64,000 nt of DNA from Ectopseudomonas chengduensis (GTDB taxonomy: Bacteria; Pseudomonadota; Gammaproteobacteria; Pseudomonadales; Pseudomonadaceae), in NCBI RefSeq assembly GCF_900102635.1, contig NZ_FMZQ01000011.1:81469-145468 (forward strand), in the 5' to 3' direction. Positions 1 to 8,763 of the stretch are shown one piece after another. Within the stretch, counting starts at the first letter, position 1, and each line of letters starts with the position of its first letter. The notes under the pieces are model-generated. The model had not been told where the DNA came from, did no database searches, and saw only the letters and a list, made by a program, of their open reading frames with translations. The position numbers were made by a program, and so were the translations under genes.

Positions 1-1109
1 GCTAGCAGCGGCAACAGCGCGAGGTAGGGTAGGAAGTTTAGCGCTAGTTCGCGCACTTCGGAGATATTGGTGAGCATGCCGACGAACCAGTGCCCGCCGA
101 AAAGGAAGAACAGGGCGAAGCCGGCGCTGGCCAGCAGCGACCAGGCACCGGCCACCAGCAGCGAACGGCGCAGCGCAGCGCGATCACGCGCGCCCAGCGC
201 GTGGCCGCAAAGGGCCTCGACGGCATGTGCCAGGCCGTCGAGGGCGTAGGCGGTCAGCGTCAGGCCATTGAGCAGCAGCGCGTTGGCCGCCACCGTGGCA
301 TCGCCGAGGCGCGTGCCTTTCACGGTGATCAGGAAGAACACCAACTGTAGCGCCAGGGTGCGGATGAAGATATCGCGGTTGACCGCCAGCAACGGACGCC
401 AGTTGCTCCAGCGTTTCAGCGCGCTACTGTCGAGGCGGCCAGGATAGTGTGCGAGTGCACCGCGGGCCAGCCACAGGCCGAGCAGGGCGCCACTCCATTC
501 GGCTATCACCGAGGCCCAGGCCGCGCCGGCTACACCCCATTCGAGACCGAGCACGAACAGCAGGTCGAGCGCCACGTTGATCAGGTTGGCCGTCAGTAGG
601 ATGGCCAGCGGACCACGGGCGCTCTGCGTGCCCAGCAGCCAGCCGATCAGGGCATAGGTCGCCAGGCTGGCGGGCAGGCCGAGCAGACGGATCTGGAAAT
701 ACTGGCGCGCCAGTTGATCCAGTTCGGCCGAGGGTTGCATCAGACTCAGTGCGGCATTACTGAAGGGCAAAGCCAGCAGGCCCAGGAGCAAGGCCAGGAG
801 TACACCCAGGCCGAGCCCCTGCACCAGTACCTGACGCAGGGCGCTGCCATCCCCGCGGCCTGCAGCCTGGGCGGCGAAACCGGTGCTGCCCATGCGCAGG
901 AAGCCCATGGCCCAGGTCAGCAGGGTGTAGAGGCTGCCGCCCACCGCCACGGCAGCCAACTGGTGGGCATGCGGCAAGTGGCCGACCACGGCGGTGTCGA
1001 CCAGCGCCACCAGCGGCACCGAGAGGTTGGAGAGAATCATCGGCGCCGCCAGTGCCCAGACCTTGCGCTGGGTCGGGGTGTGGCGCCAGGCATCGAGCAG
1101 GGCGGACAT
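1..1109 (-). CDS. dinF: DinF-type MATE efflux transporter (C-terminus cut by window edge)
   Basis: Inner-membrane multidrug/cation antiporter of the MATE superfamily, DinF branch. The minus-strand reading begins MSALLDAWRH at 1109 and stays open to the window edge, giving about 369 residues of an expected ~440-450, so the C-terminus is missing. Long hydrophobic segments recur throughout. Conserved stretches typical of DinF are visible: PMILSNLSVPLVALVDTAVV near residues 25-45, and LNRDI plus LTAYALDGLAHAVEAL in the second half. A GGAG ribosome-binding site lies just upstream of the ATG. It is divergent from the alpha-2-macroglobulin gene across about 160 bp. The family assignment is firm; the substrate is unknown. 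Confidence 0.9.
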   Translation of the reverse strand, partial: MSALLDAWRHTPTQRKVWALAAPMILSNLSVPLVALVDTAVVGHLPHAHQLAAVAVGGSLYTLLTWAMGFLRMGSTGFAAQAAGRGDGSALRQVLVQGLGLGVLLALLLGLLALPFSNAALSLMQPSAELDQLARQYFQIRLLGLPASLATYALIGWLLGTQSARGPLAILLTANLINVALDLLFVLGLEWGVAGAAWASVIAEWSGALLGLWLARGALAHYPGRLDSSALKRWSNWRPLLAVNRDIFIRTLALQLVFFLITVKGTRLGDATVAANALLLNGLTLTAYALDGLAHAVEALCGHALGARDRAALRRSLLVAGAWSLLASAGFALFFLFGGHWFVGMLTNISEVRELALNFLPYLALLPLL

Positions 1110-1272
1110 GGGCGGCTCCGGCAAAGCGCCGATTATAGGCACAGCACCGGGGTGGTCGCACATCGCCTCAGGACTGTGAGTGGCTTGGCGAATTCGTCTG
1201 CACGGCTCGTCGTTGGCAGGGCGCCTCGGCTATAGTTGATAGTCTCTGCGCCCCCTGATTCCGGAGCCCGCA

Positions 1273-4200
1273 ATGCCGAACAAAGGACTGCTTCTGGCCT
1301 TGGTGCTGACCCTGCTCAGCGCCTGTGATTCTTCTGAACCCCCTGCCACGGTGACCCCCGCTGCCCCTGCTGCGCAACAGCCACCGGCGCCCAAGCCAGC
1401 GGTCGACCGCGACGCGCTGGCCAAGCGCTACGCCGGGCGCGAGCTGGAGGTGGTCGACGTCTCCGAGGTGCAGCTCGACGGCGCCAGTGCGCTGTCGGTG
1501 ACCTTCTCCATCCCGCTGGACCCCGACCAGCCCTTCGCCGAGCGCCTGCACCTGGTCGACAGTACTGCCGGCAAGGTCGACGGCGCCTGGGAACTGACCG
1601 ACAACCTCAGCGAGTTGCGCCTGCGCCACCTGGAGCCGCAGCGCAAACTGGTGCTGACCATCGATGCTGGCCTGACGTCGATCAATGGCGGCAAGCTCGC
1701 CAAAGAGCATGTCAGCCGTTTCGAAACCCGCGACCTGCAGGCCAGCGTCGGTTTCGCCAGCCGCGGTTCGCTGCTGCCGACCCGCCTGGCCGAAGGCCTG
1801 CCGGTCATCGCGCTGAACGTCGACAAGGTCAACGTCGAGTTCTTCCGCATCAAGCCCGAGGCGCTGCCGCGTTTCCTGTCCCGCTGGGGCCGGGCCAGCA
1901 ACCTGGATACCTGGGAGGCGCGCGAACTGCTGCCGATGGCCGATCTGGTCTATGGCGGGCGCTTCGACCTCAACCCGGCGCGCAACACCCGTGAAACCTT
2001 GCTGCTGCCCATCGCCGGCCTGGATCCGTTCAAGCAGCCGGGCGTGTACCTGGCGGTGATGCGTGAGGCCGGCAGCTACAGCTACTCGCAGCCGGCGACG
2101 CTGTTCTCCCTGAGTGATATCGGCCTGTCCGCGCATCGTTATCGCGACCGTCTCGACGTGTTCACCCAGGCGCTGGAAGGTGGCAAGGCGCAGTCCGGCG
2201 TGCAGCTCGAGCTGCTCGATGGTGAAGGCGCGCTGCTGGCTGAAGGCAAGACCGATTCGGCTGGCCATGCACAGCTGCCGTTGCCTGCCAAGGCCCAGGT
2301 GCTGCTGGCCAAACAGGACGAGCAGACCAGCCTGCTGCGCCTGAACACGCCGGCGCTGGACCTGGCCGAGTTCGATATCACCGGCCCGAAAGCGCACGCC
2401 CTGCAGTTCTTTGTGTTCGGCCCGCGCGATCTGTATCGCCCCGGCGAGACGGTGCTGCTAAACGGCCTGTTGCGTGATGCCGACGGCAGCCCGGTCAAGG
2501 CCCAGCCGGTCAGCGTCGAGGTGCGCCGCCCGGATGAGCAGATCAGCCGCAAGTTCGTCTGGAATGCTGGCGATGACGGCCTCTATCAATACCAGCTGCC
2601 GCTCGCCGAAGAGGCCCCGACCGGCCGCTGGCAGCTATTGCTCGACCTGGGCGACGGCAACCCGCAGCTGTACGAATTTCTCGTCGAGGATTTCCTGCCC
2701 GAGCGCATGGCCCTGGAGCTCAAGGGCCAGGACCAGCCCTACGCGCCGGGCGACAGCGCCGAGTTCGCGGTGACCGGACGCTACCTCTATGGTGCGCCGG
2801 CCGCTGGCAATCGTCTGACCGGGCAGCTCTACGTGCGCCCGTTGCGTGAGGCGGTGGCGAGCCTGCCGGGCTATCAGTTCGGCGACATCACCGAGGCCGA
2901 TCTGAGTCAGGACCAGGAGCTCGACGAAATCAATCTCGACGACCAGGGTCGTGCCGTGCTGCGCCCGGAAAACCGCTGGGGCGACGCCAAGTCGCCGCTG
3001 CGTTTGATCCTCCAGGCCAGCCTGCAGGAGTCCGGCGGCCGTCCGATTACCCGCCGCATCATTCAGCCGGTATGGCCCGCCGAGCGTCTGCCGGGTGTGC
3101 GCGGGCTGTTCGACGGCGAGGAGGTCGATGCCGACAGCCTGGCCGAATTCGAGATACTGGTGGCCGACGCCGCCGGCAACAAGCTGGCGGCCGACAGCCT
3201 CAACGTGCGCCTGGTGCGTGAGCGTCGCGACTACTTCTGGAGCTTCTCTGACGGTGAAGGCTGGCGTCACAACTACAACGAGAAATTCCTGACCCTCAGC
3301 GACGAGCCGCTGAAGGTCGCCGCGGGCGGCACCGCCAAGGTCAGCTTCCCGGTGGAGTGGGGCCCGTACCGAGTCGAGGTGGTGGACGGCCAGACCGGCC
3401 TGGTCAGCAGCCTGCGTTTCTGGGCCGGCTACCGCTGGCAGGACAACGCCGACGGCGGCGCGGTGCGCCCGGACCAGGTCAAGCTGGCGCTGGACAAGCC
3501 TGCCTACGCCGCGGGCGACGTGGCCAAGATCACCGTCACCCCGCCGGCTGCCGGCAACGGCTACCTGCTGGTCGAGTCCAGCGACGGTCCGCTGTGGTGG
3601 CAGGAAATCAGCGTGCCGGCTGAAGGCCAGACCTTCGAACTGCCCATCGACGAAAAATGGGCGCGTCACGACCTCTACCTCAGTGCTCTGGTGATTCGCC
3701 CTGGCGAGCGCAAGGCGCAGGTCACGCCGAAGCGTGCCGTCGGCCTGCTGCACCTGCCACTGGAGCGCGCTCCGCGCAAGCTGGCGCTGAGCCTGGAAGC
3801 GCCGGAAAAAATGCGTCCGAAGCAGCCGCTGAAGGTCAAGGTCAGTGCGCGCAACGCCGACGGCAGCATCCCCGACAAGGTGCATGTGCTGGTCGCCGCG
3901 GTGGACGTGGGCATCCTCAACATCACCAGCTACGCCACACCCGATCCTTTCGCCAACTTCTTCGGGCGCAAGGCCTATGGCGCTGACCAGCTGGACATCT
4001 ATGGGCAGCTGATCGAAGCGCAGGGGCGTGTCGCCAGCCTGGCCTTCGGCGGTGACGCCGGCCTTGCCGCCGGCGGCAAGCGCCCGGATACCAGCGTGCT
4101 GATCGTCGCGCTGCAGAGCGATGCGCTGCAGCTGAACGACAAGGGTGAAGGCGAAGTCAGCCTGGATATCCCCGACTTCAATGGCGAACTGCGGCTGATG

Positions 4201-6171
4201 GCACAGGCTTGGAGCGACGAGCGCTTCGGCATGGCCGAAGCCAAGACGGTGGTGGCCGCGCCGCTGATTGCCGAACTGTCGATGCCGCGCTTCCTCGCCG
4301 GTGGTGATGAAACCACCCTGGCGCTGGACCTGACCAACCTGTCCGGCAGCGAGCAGAAGCTCGATGTGCAGCTGGACGTAGAAGGCCAGCTGCGTCTGCT
4401 CGGCAAGGGTGAATCGCCGATCAGCCTGAAGGATGGCGAGCGCACCACCTTGCGCATTCCGGTACGCGCCGAGGGCGGCCTGGGCCAGGGCCGCATCCAT
4501 GTCGAGGTGCAGGGCCTGACGCTGCCGAACGAGACGCTGGGCGACTTCAGCCGCGAGTGGACACTGGGTATTCGCCCGGCGTATCCGGCGCAGTTGCAAC
4601 ACTTCCGCGCGGTACTGAGTGAGGGCGAGCCGTGGAGCCTGCCGGCGGGCACCCTCAATCAGTTCGAACCTGCCGGGCTGGAGGCCGTGCTGGCCCTGTC
4701 GAGCCGACCGCCGCTTAACCTCGGCGAGCAGATTCGTGCGCTCAAGGCGTACCCCTACGGCTGCCTGGAGCAGACCACCAGTGGCCTCTATCCGTCGCTC
4801 TACGCCGATGCCGCGAGTCTCAAGCGCCTTGGCCTTGAGGGTGAACCTGACGAGCAGCGACGCAAGAGCATCGAGCTGGGCATCGAGCGTCTGCTTGGTA
4901 TGCAGCGGCATAGCGGCGGCTTCGGCCTGTGGAGTGCCGAGAGCGAAGAGGAATACTGGCTCACCGCCTATGTCACCGATTTCCTTCTGCGTGCTCGCGA
5001 GCAGGGCTTCGGCGTACCGCCGGAAGCACTGAAGAAGGCCAGTGATCGCCTGCTGCGCTACCTGCAGCAGAGCAGCCTGATCGAGGCCAGCTACAGCCAG
5101 GACTTCGCCCACACCCGCTTCGCCGTGCAGGCCTACGCCGGCTACGTGCTGGCGCGCAGCCAACAGGCGCCGCTGGGTGCGCTGCGCAGTCTGTTCGACC
5201 GCCGCAGCGATGCGCGTTCCGGACTGCCGCTGGTGCAACTGGCAGCGGCGCTGAAGCTGATGGGTGATGCGCCGCGTGCCGAGCAGGCGTTGAATCAGGG
5301 CTTGATCCAGCAGCGCGATGGCGAGCGCTGGATGGCCGATTACGGCAGTCCGCTGCGTGACCAGGCGCTGATCCTCGCCCTGCTGGAGGAGCACGACCTG
5401 GCGGCCGGTCAGCGCGAGCAGCGTCTGTTCAACCTGGCCGATGAGCTGGCTGGCCAGCGCTGGCTGTCGACTCAGGAGCGCAATTCGCTGTTCCTCGCCG
5501 GTCGCGGCATTCTCGGCAAGCCGGAGCAGACCTGGAGCGCTGCGCTTGCCAGTGGCACCTTCCAGTTCGAGCTGAGCAACCAGCAGCCCGGTATCAAGCT
5601 GGAGCGTGGCGAACTGGCCGAACCGCTGAGCGTGAACAATGCCGGCAGCACCAAGCTGTATCAGCAGCTGACCCTGTCCGGCTATCCGAGCCAGGCGCCA
5701 CGCGCCGGTGGCGAGAACCTCAGCATCGAGCGCGAGTACCTCGGCATGGACGGCCGTCCGCTCGATCTGCAGCGTCTGGACAGCGGTGAGCTGGTGCTGG
5801 TGCACTTGGCTGTGCGGGCCAAGCAGCGCGTACCGGATGCGCTGGTCGTCGACCTGTTGCCGGCTGGCCTGGAGCTGGAAAACCAGAACCTGGCGCAGAG
5901 CGCCGCGAGCCTCGATGACGCCGGCAGCAACGTCAAGGAATGGCGCGGCTCCATGCAGAATGCGCGGATCAAACACCAGGAATACCGTGGTGATCGCTAT
6001 GTGGCAGCGGTGGATGTCGAGGAGTATGGCACCACCCACCTGCTCTACCTGGCCCGTGCGGTGACGCCTGGCAGCTATCGCGTACCACCACCGCAGGTGG
6101 AGTCCATGTACCGGCCGAGCTGGCAGGCGCTGGGTAGTGCGCCGGATAGTCTGGTGGTGAGGGGGCGCTAA
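1273..6171 (+). CDS. yfhM: Bacterial alpha-2-macroglobulin lipoprotein (YfhM type, thioester-containing)
   Basis: Large periplasmic protease trap of 1632 aa. In the family, an attacking protease cleaves a bait region, and a Cys-Gln thioester then captures it covalently. The N-terminus is a lipoprotein signal, LLSAC with Cys18 followed by Asp19; Asp at +2 favours inner-membrane retention in enterics. The thioester motif CLEQ is intact at residues 1164-1167, inside AYPYGCLEQTTSG. MG-type beta domains fill the first ~1100 residues, followed by an alpha-helical thioester domain and a C-terminal MG10-like end. The length matches E. coli YfhM (about 1650 aa). A GGAG site precedes the ATG. pbpC follows 68 bp downstream, the usual partner of this class, which suggests defence plus peptidoglycan repair at the inner membrane. 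Confidence 0.95.
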   Translation: MPNKGLLLALVLTLLSACDSSEPPATVTPAAPAAQQPPAPKPAVDRDALAKRYAGRELEVVDVSEVQLDGASALSVTFSIPLDPDQPFAERLHLVDSTAGKVDGAWELTDNLSELRLRHLEPQRKLVLTIDAGLTSINGGKLAKEHVSRFETRDLQASVGFASRGSLLPTRLAEGLPVIALNVDKVNVEFFRIKPEALPRFLSRWGRASNLDTWEARELLPMADLVYGGRFDLNPARNTRETLLLPIAGLDPFKQPGVYLAVMREAGSYSYSQPATLFSLSDIGLSAHRYRDRLDVFTQALEGGKAQSGVQLELLDGEGALLAEGKTDSAGHAQLPLPAKAQVLLAKQDEQTSLLRLNTPALDLAEFDITGPKAHALQFFVFGPRDLYRPGETVLLNGLLRDADGSPVKAQPVSVEVRRPDEQISRKFVWNAGDDGLYQYQLPLAEEAPTGRWQLLLDLGDGNPQLYEFLVEDFLPERMALELKGQDQPYAPGDSAEFAVTGRYLYGAPAAGNRLTGQLYVRPLREAVASLPGYQFGDITEADLSQDQELDEINLDDQGRAVLRPENRWGDAKSPLRLILQASLQESGGRPITRRIIQPVWPAERLPGVRGLFDGEEVDADSLAEFEILVADAAGNKLAADSLNVRLVRERRDYFWSFSDGEGWRHNYNEKFLTLSDEPLKVAAGGTAKVSFPVEWGPYRVEVVDGQTGLVSSLRFWAGYRWQDNADGGAVRPDQVKLALDKPAYAAGDVAKITVTPPAAGNGYLLVESSDGPLWWQEISVPAEGQTFELPIDEKWARHDLYLSALVIRPGERKAQVTPKRAVGLLHLPLERAPRKLALSLEAPEKMRPKQPLKVKVSARNADGSIPDKVHVLVAAVDVGILNITSYATPDPFANFFGRKAYGADQLDIYGQLIEAQGRVASLAFGGDAGLAAGGKRPDTSVLIVALQSDALQLNDKGEGEVSLDIPDFNGELRLMAQAWSDERFGMAEAKTVVAAPLIAELSMPRFLAGGDETTLALDLTNLSGSEQKLDVQLDVEGQLRLLGKGESPISLKDGERTTLRIPVRAEGGLGQGRIHVEVQGLTLPNETLGDFSREWTLGIRPAYPAQLQHFRAVLSEGEPWSLPAGTLNQFEPAGLEAVLALSSRPPLNLGEQIRALKAYPYGCLEQTTSGLYPSLYADAASLKRLGLEGEPDEQRRKSIELGIERLLGMQRHSGGFGLWSAESEEEYWLTAYVTDFLLRAREQGFGVPPEALKKASDRLLRYLQQSSLIEASYSQDFAHTRFAVQAYAGYVLARSQQAPLGALRSLFDRRSDARSGLPLVQLAAALKLMGDAPRAEQALNQGLIQQRDGERWMADYGSPLRDQALILALLEEHDLAAGQREQRLFNLADELAGQRWLSTQERNSLFLAGRGILGKPEQTWSAALASGTFQFELSNQQPGIKLERGELAEPLSVNNAGSTKLYQQLTLSGYPSQAPRAGGENLSIEREYLGMDGRPLDLQRLDSGELVLVHLAVRAKQRVPDALVVDLLPAGLELENQNLAQSAASLDDAGSNVKEWRGSMQNARIKHQEYRGDRYVAAVDVEEYGTTHLLYLARAVTPGSYRVPPPQVESMYRPSWQALGSAPDSLVVRGR

Positions 6172-6178
6172 AAGCGAT

Positions 6179-6225
6179 CCCGGATTCATTTGGGCTACAG
6201 TCTGCGTAGCCCGGATGAATCCGGG
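6179..6225. repeat. REP-like inverted repeat between yfhM and pbpC
   Basis: A 19-base arm beginning CCCGGATTCAT is followed after 9 bases by its near-complement TAGCCCGGATGAATCCGGG (17 of 19 pair). It occupies the 68-bp gap between the alpha-2-macroglobulin gene and pbpC. It could act as an mRNA-stabilising or attenuating hairpin, but there is no U-tract, so a strong intrinsic terminator is unlikely. Confidence 0.7.
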
Positions 6226-6239
6226 AGCTTGTACTGACC

Positions 6240-8564
6240 ATGCCATTCAAACGCTGGCAGCGTTGGCTGCTAATCCTCCTGCTCCCCCTGACCCTGATCT
6301 GGCTAGCCGACCAACTCTTTCCACTACCCCTGCCCGAGGATGATCTGGCGCGTGTGGTGCTGGCCGAGGACGGCACGCCGCTGTGGCGCTTCGCTGATCG
6401 TGACGGTGTATGGCGTTATCCGGTGACGCCGGATGAAGTTTCGCCCTATTACCTGGAGGCGCTGCTGACCTACGAGGATCGCTGGTTTCGCCAGCACCCC
6501 GGCATCAACCCGCTGGCGCTGGGCCGTGCGGCCTGGCAGAACCTCACCGGTGGGCGCGTGGTGTCCGGCGGCAGCACGCTGTCGATGCAGGTGGCGCGGC
6601 TGCTCGACCCGCACGGACGTGACCTGCCCGGCAAACTCAAGCAACTGTGGCGCACCGCGCAGCTGGAGTGGCACCTGTCCAAGGATGAAATCCTCACCCT
6701 GTATCTGAACCGCGCGCCCTTCGGCGGCACCCTTGAAGGTGTGGCGGCTGCGAGCTGGAGTTACCTGGGCAAACCTCCGAGCCAACTGACCCGTGCCGAC
6801 GCCGCGTTGCTCGCGGTACTGCCGCAGGCGCCCAGCCGCTTGCGTCCGGACCGCCATCCCGAGCGCGCCCAGGCCGCGCGCGACAAGGTGCTGCGGCGCC
6901 TGGGCGAATTTCAGGTGTGGCCGCAGGCGCAGGTGGATGAAGCGCTGGAAGAGCCGGTTTTTCTCGCGCCGCGCCGTGAGCCGAGCCTGGCGCCCTTGCT
7001 GGCGCGGCGGTTGAACCGCGCCGGCAGTCCGCCGCTGATTCGCACCACGCTGGATGCCGGTTTGCAGCTGCGCCTGGAGGATCTGCTGCTGGGCTGGCGC
7101 GCGCGCCTGCCCGAGCGCACCTCGGCGGCGATTCTGGTGGTCGAGCACGAGAGCATGGCGGTGCGTGCCTATCTTGGGTCGGTGGATATCGCTGATACCT
7201 CGCGCTTCGGTCATGTCGACATGGTCCGCGCCCTGCGTTCGCCCGGTTCGACGCTGAAACCCTTTCTCTACGGCATGGCCCTGGATGCCGGGCTGATTCA
7301 CTCCGAATCGCTGCTGCAGGACGTGCCGCGGCACTATGGCGACTACCGTCCCGGCAACTTCGCCGCCGGCTTCATCGGCCCGGTATCGGCCAGCGAGGCG
7401 CTGGCCACCTCGCTCAACCTGCCCGCCGTGCAACTGCTCGAAGCCTATGGGCCGAAGCGCTTCGCCGGCGAGCTGCGCAGTGCCGGCGTGCCGATTCGCC
7501 TGCCGGCGCTGGCCGAACCGAACCTGGCGCTGATCCTGGGGGGCGGCGGCTCGCGCCTGGAATCGCTGGTGGCTGGCTACAGCGCCTTCGCGCGCGGTGG
7601 CATGGCGGCCAAGCCTCGCCTGCAGCCGGGTGATGAGCTGCGCGAACGGCGCCTGCTGTCGCCAGGTTCGGCCTGGATCATCCGGCGCATTCTCAGCGGT
7701 CAGGCACGGCCTGATCGTGACCCGCGCGCCTACCTGGCGCAGCGCCCGACCCTGGCCTGGAAGACCGGCACCAGCTACGGCTTTCGCGATGCCTGGGCTA
7801 TCGGCGTTGGCCCGCGTCATCTGATCGGTATCTGGATCGGCCGCCCGGACGGCACCCCGGTGCCGGGCCAGTTCGGTCTGGCCTCGGCCGCGCCGCTGTT
7901 GCTGCAAGTGCATGATCTGCTGGTCAATCGCGACAGCCAGCGCGGCATCGCTGCACCGGCCGACCCGCAGCCGGCCGAGGTCGGCGTGGCCGCCATCTGC
8001 TGGCCGTTGGGGCAGCCGATGAGCAAGGACGATCCCAACTGTCGGCGCCTGCGCTTTGCCTGGACGCTGGAAGGCACCACGCCCCCCACGTTGCTGGCAG
8101 CCGATCAACCGTTGGGTAGTGGCCTGCGCGAGCGCTATTGGCTCAATGCCGAAGGGCGGCGCGTTGGTCCAGGTTGTGCCGGGGCCGAGGCGCGTGAACT
8201 GGCCTTGTGGCCGGCGCCATTGGAGCCCTGGCTGCCACGTCGTGAGCAGCGCACGGCACGTTTGCCGAGCGTCGATCCGAGTTGCCCGCCCCCGCGCAGC
8301 AGCCAGGTGGCGCCGCTGTCCATCGTCGGCGTGCGCGATGGTGATCGTCTGCGTCGCCCGCAAGGCAATCATGAGCCACTGCGGCTCAGCCTTTCGGCGC
8401 TGGGGGGAAGTGGCCGACGCTGGTGGTTTCTCGATGGCCGACCGCTGGGTGACACCGCGCTGGATGCACCCTTCAACCATGCCTTCGACAGCGGCAGGCA
8501 TCAACTGAGCGTACTCGACGAGGGTGGTCAGACCGCTCGTCTGGAATTCAGCGTCGGGCCGTGA
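6240..8564 (+). CDS. pbpC: Penicillin-binding protein 1C
   Basis: Bifunctional class A PBP of 774 aa with one N-terminal membrane anchor (residues 9-25, LLILLLPLTLIWLADQLF). The glycosyltransferase domain shows the catalytic glutamate in YEDRW (Glu79), then GGSTLSMQ. The transpeptidase domain has all three penicillin-interacting motifs: STLK at Ser337-Lys340, SLN at Ser391-Asn393 and KTG at 508-510. The C-terminal ~130 residues match the BiPBP_C domain that marks PBP1C. It sits directly downstream of the thioester alpha-2-macroglobulin. In E. coli PBP1C polymerises glycan but binds few beta-lactams. By context it probably repairs peptidoglycan during host or competitor attack (inference). Confidence 0.95.
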   Translation: MPFKRWQRWLLILLLPLTLIWLADQLFPLPLPEDDLARVVLAEDGTPLWRFADRDGVWRYPVTPDEVSPYYLEALLTYEDRWFRQHPGINPLALGRAAWQNLTGGRVVSGGSTLSMQVARLLDPHGRDLPGKLKQLWRTAQLEWHLSKDEILTLYLNRAPFGGTLEGVAAASWSYLGKPPSQLTRADAALLAVLPQAPSRLRPDRHPERAQAARDKVLRRLGEFQVWPQAQVDEALEEPVFLAPRREPSLAPLLARRLNRAGSPPLIRTTLDAGLQLRLEDLLLGWRARLPERTSAAILVVEHESMAVRAYLGSVDIADTSRFGHVDMVRALRSPGSTLKPFLYGMALDAGLIHSESLLQDVPRHYGDYRPGNFAAGFIGPVSASEALATSLNLPAVQLLEAYGPKRFAGELRSAGVPIRLPALAEPNLALILGGGGSRLESLVAGYSAFARGGMAAKPRLQPGDELRERRLLSPGSAWIIRRILSGQARPDRDPRAYLAQRPTLAWKTGTSYGFRDAWAIGVGPRHLIGIWIGRPDGTPVPGQFGLASAAPLLLQVHDLLVNRDSQRGIAAPADPQPAEVGVAAICWPLGQPMSKDDPNCRRLRFAWTLEGTTPPTLLAADQPLGSGLRERYWLNAEGRRVGPGCAGAEARELALWPAPLEPWLPRREQRTARLPSVDPSCPPPRSSQVAPLSIVGVRDGDRLRRPQGNHEPLRLSLSALGGSGRRWWFLDGRPLGDTALDAPFNHAFDSGRHQLSVLDEGGQTARLEFSVGP

Positions 8565-8647
8565 CGCGACTCGCTGGCGGTGTGCGGGCGCCGACCGCTC
8601 TGGCCTGAGGCCTGATCATCCCTGCAAATAATGCCGCCTGTAGCGAA

Positions 8648-8674
8648 TAAAGCTTGGTCGTGAGCCGCCGATAT
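8648..8674 (+). promoter_or_regulatory. Sigma-28 (FliA) promoter for the chemoreceptor gene
   Basis: TAAAGCTT, 11 bases, then GCCGATAT. The enterobacterial/Pseudomonas FliA consensus is TAAAGTTT-N11-GCCGATAA, so the match is 14 of 16 with exact spacing. It lies about 90 bp upstream of the chemoreceptor start codon on the same strand, placing that gene in the late flagellar regulon. Confidence 0.82.
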
Positions 8675-8763
8675 GAAATCTGACGGTAACCGATTTGCAA
8701 TTTGTGTACATTTTTGTATCCAATTGCTCGGCGAGCTCAAAATAATAACCGGGAGAAGCCTCC

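Noticed and set aside
2635..6246. 1203-codon open frame on the minus strand
   Set aside because: It lies antisense to the alpha-2-macroglobulin gene, has Gln/Ala/Arg-rich low-complexity translation typical of GC-rich shadow frames, and has no domain pattern.
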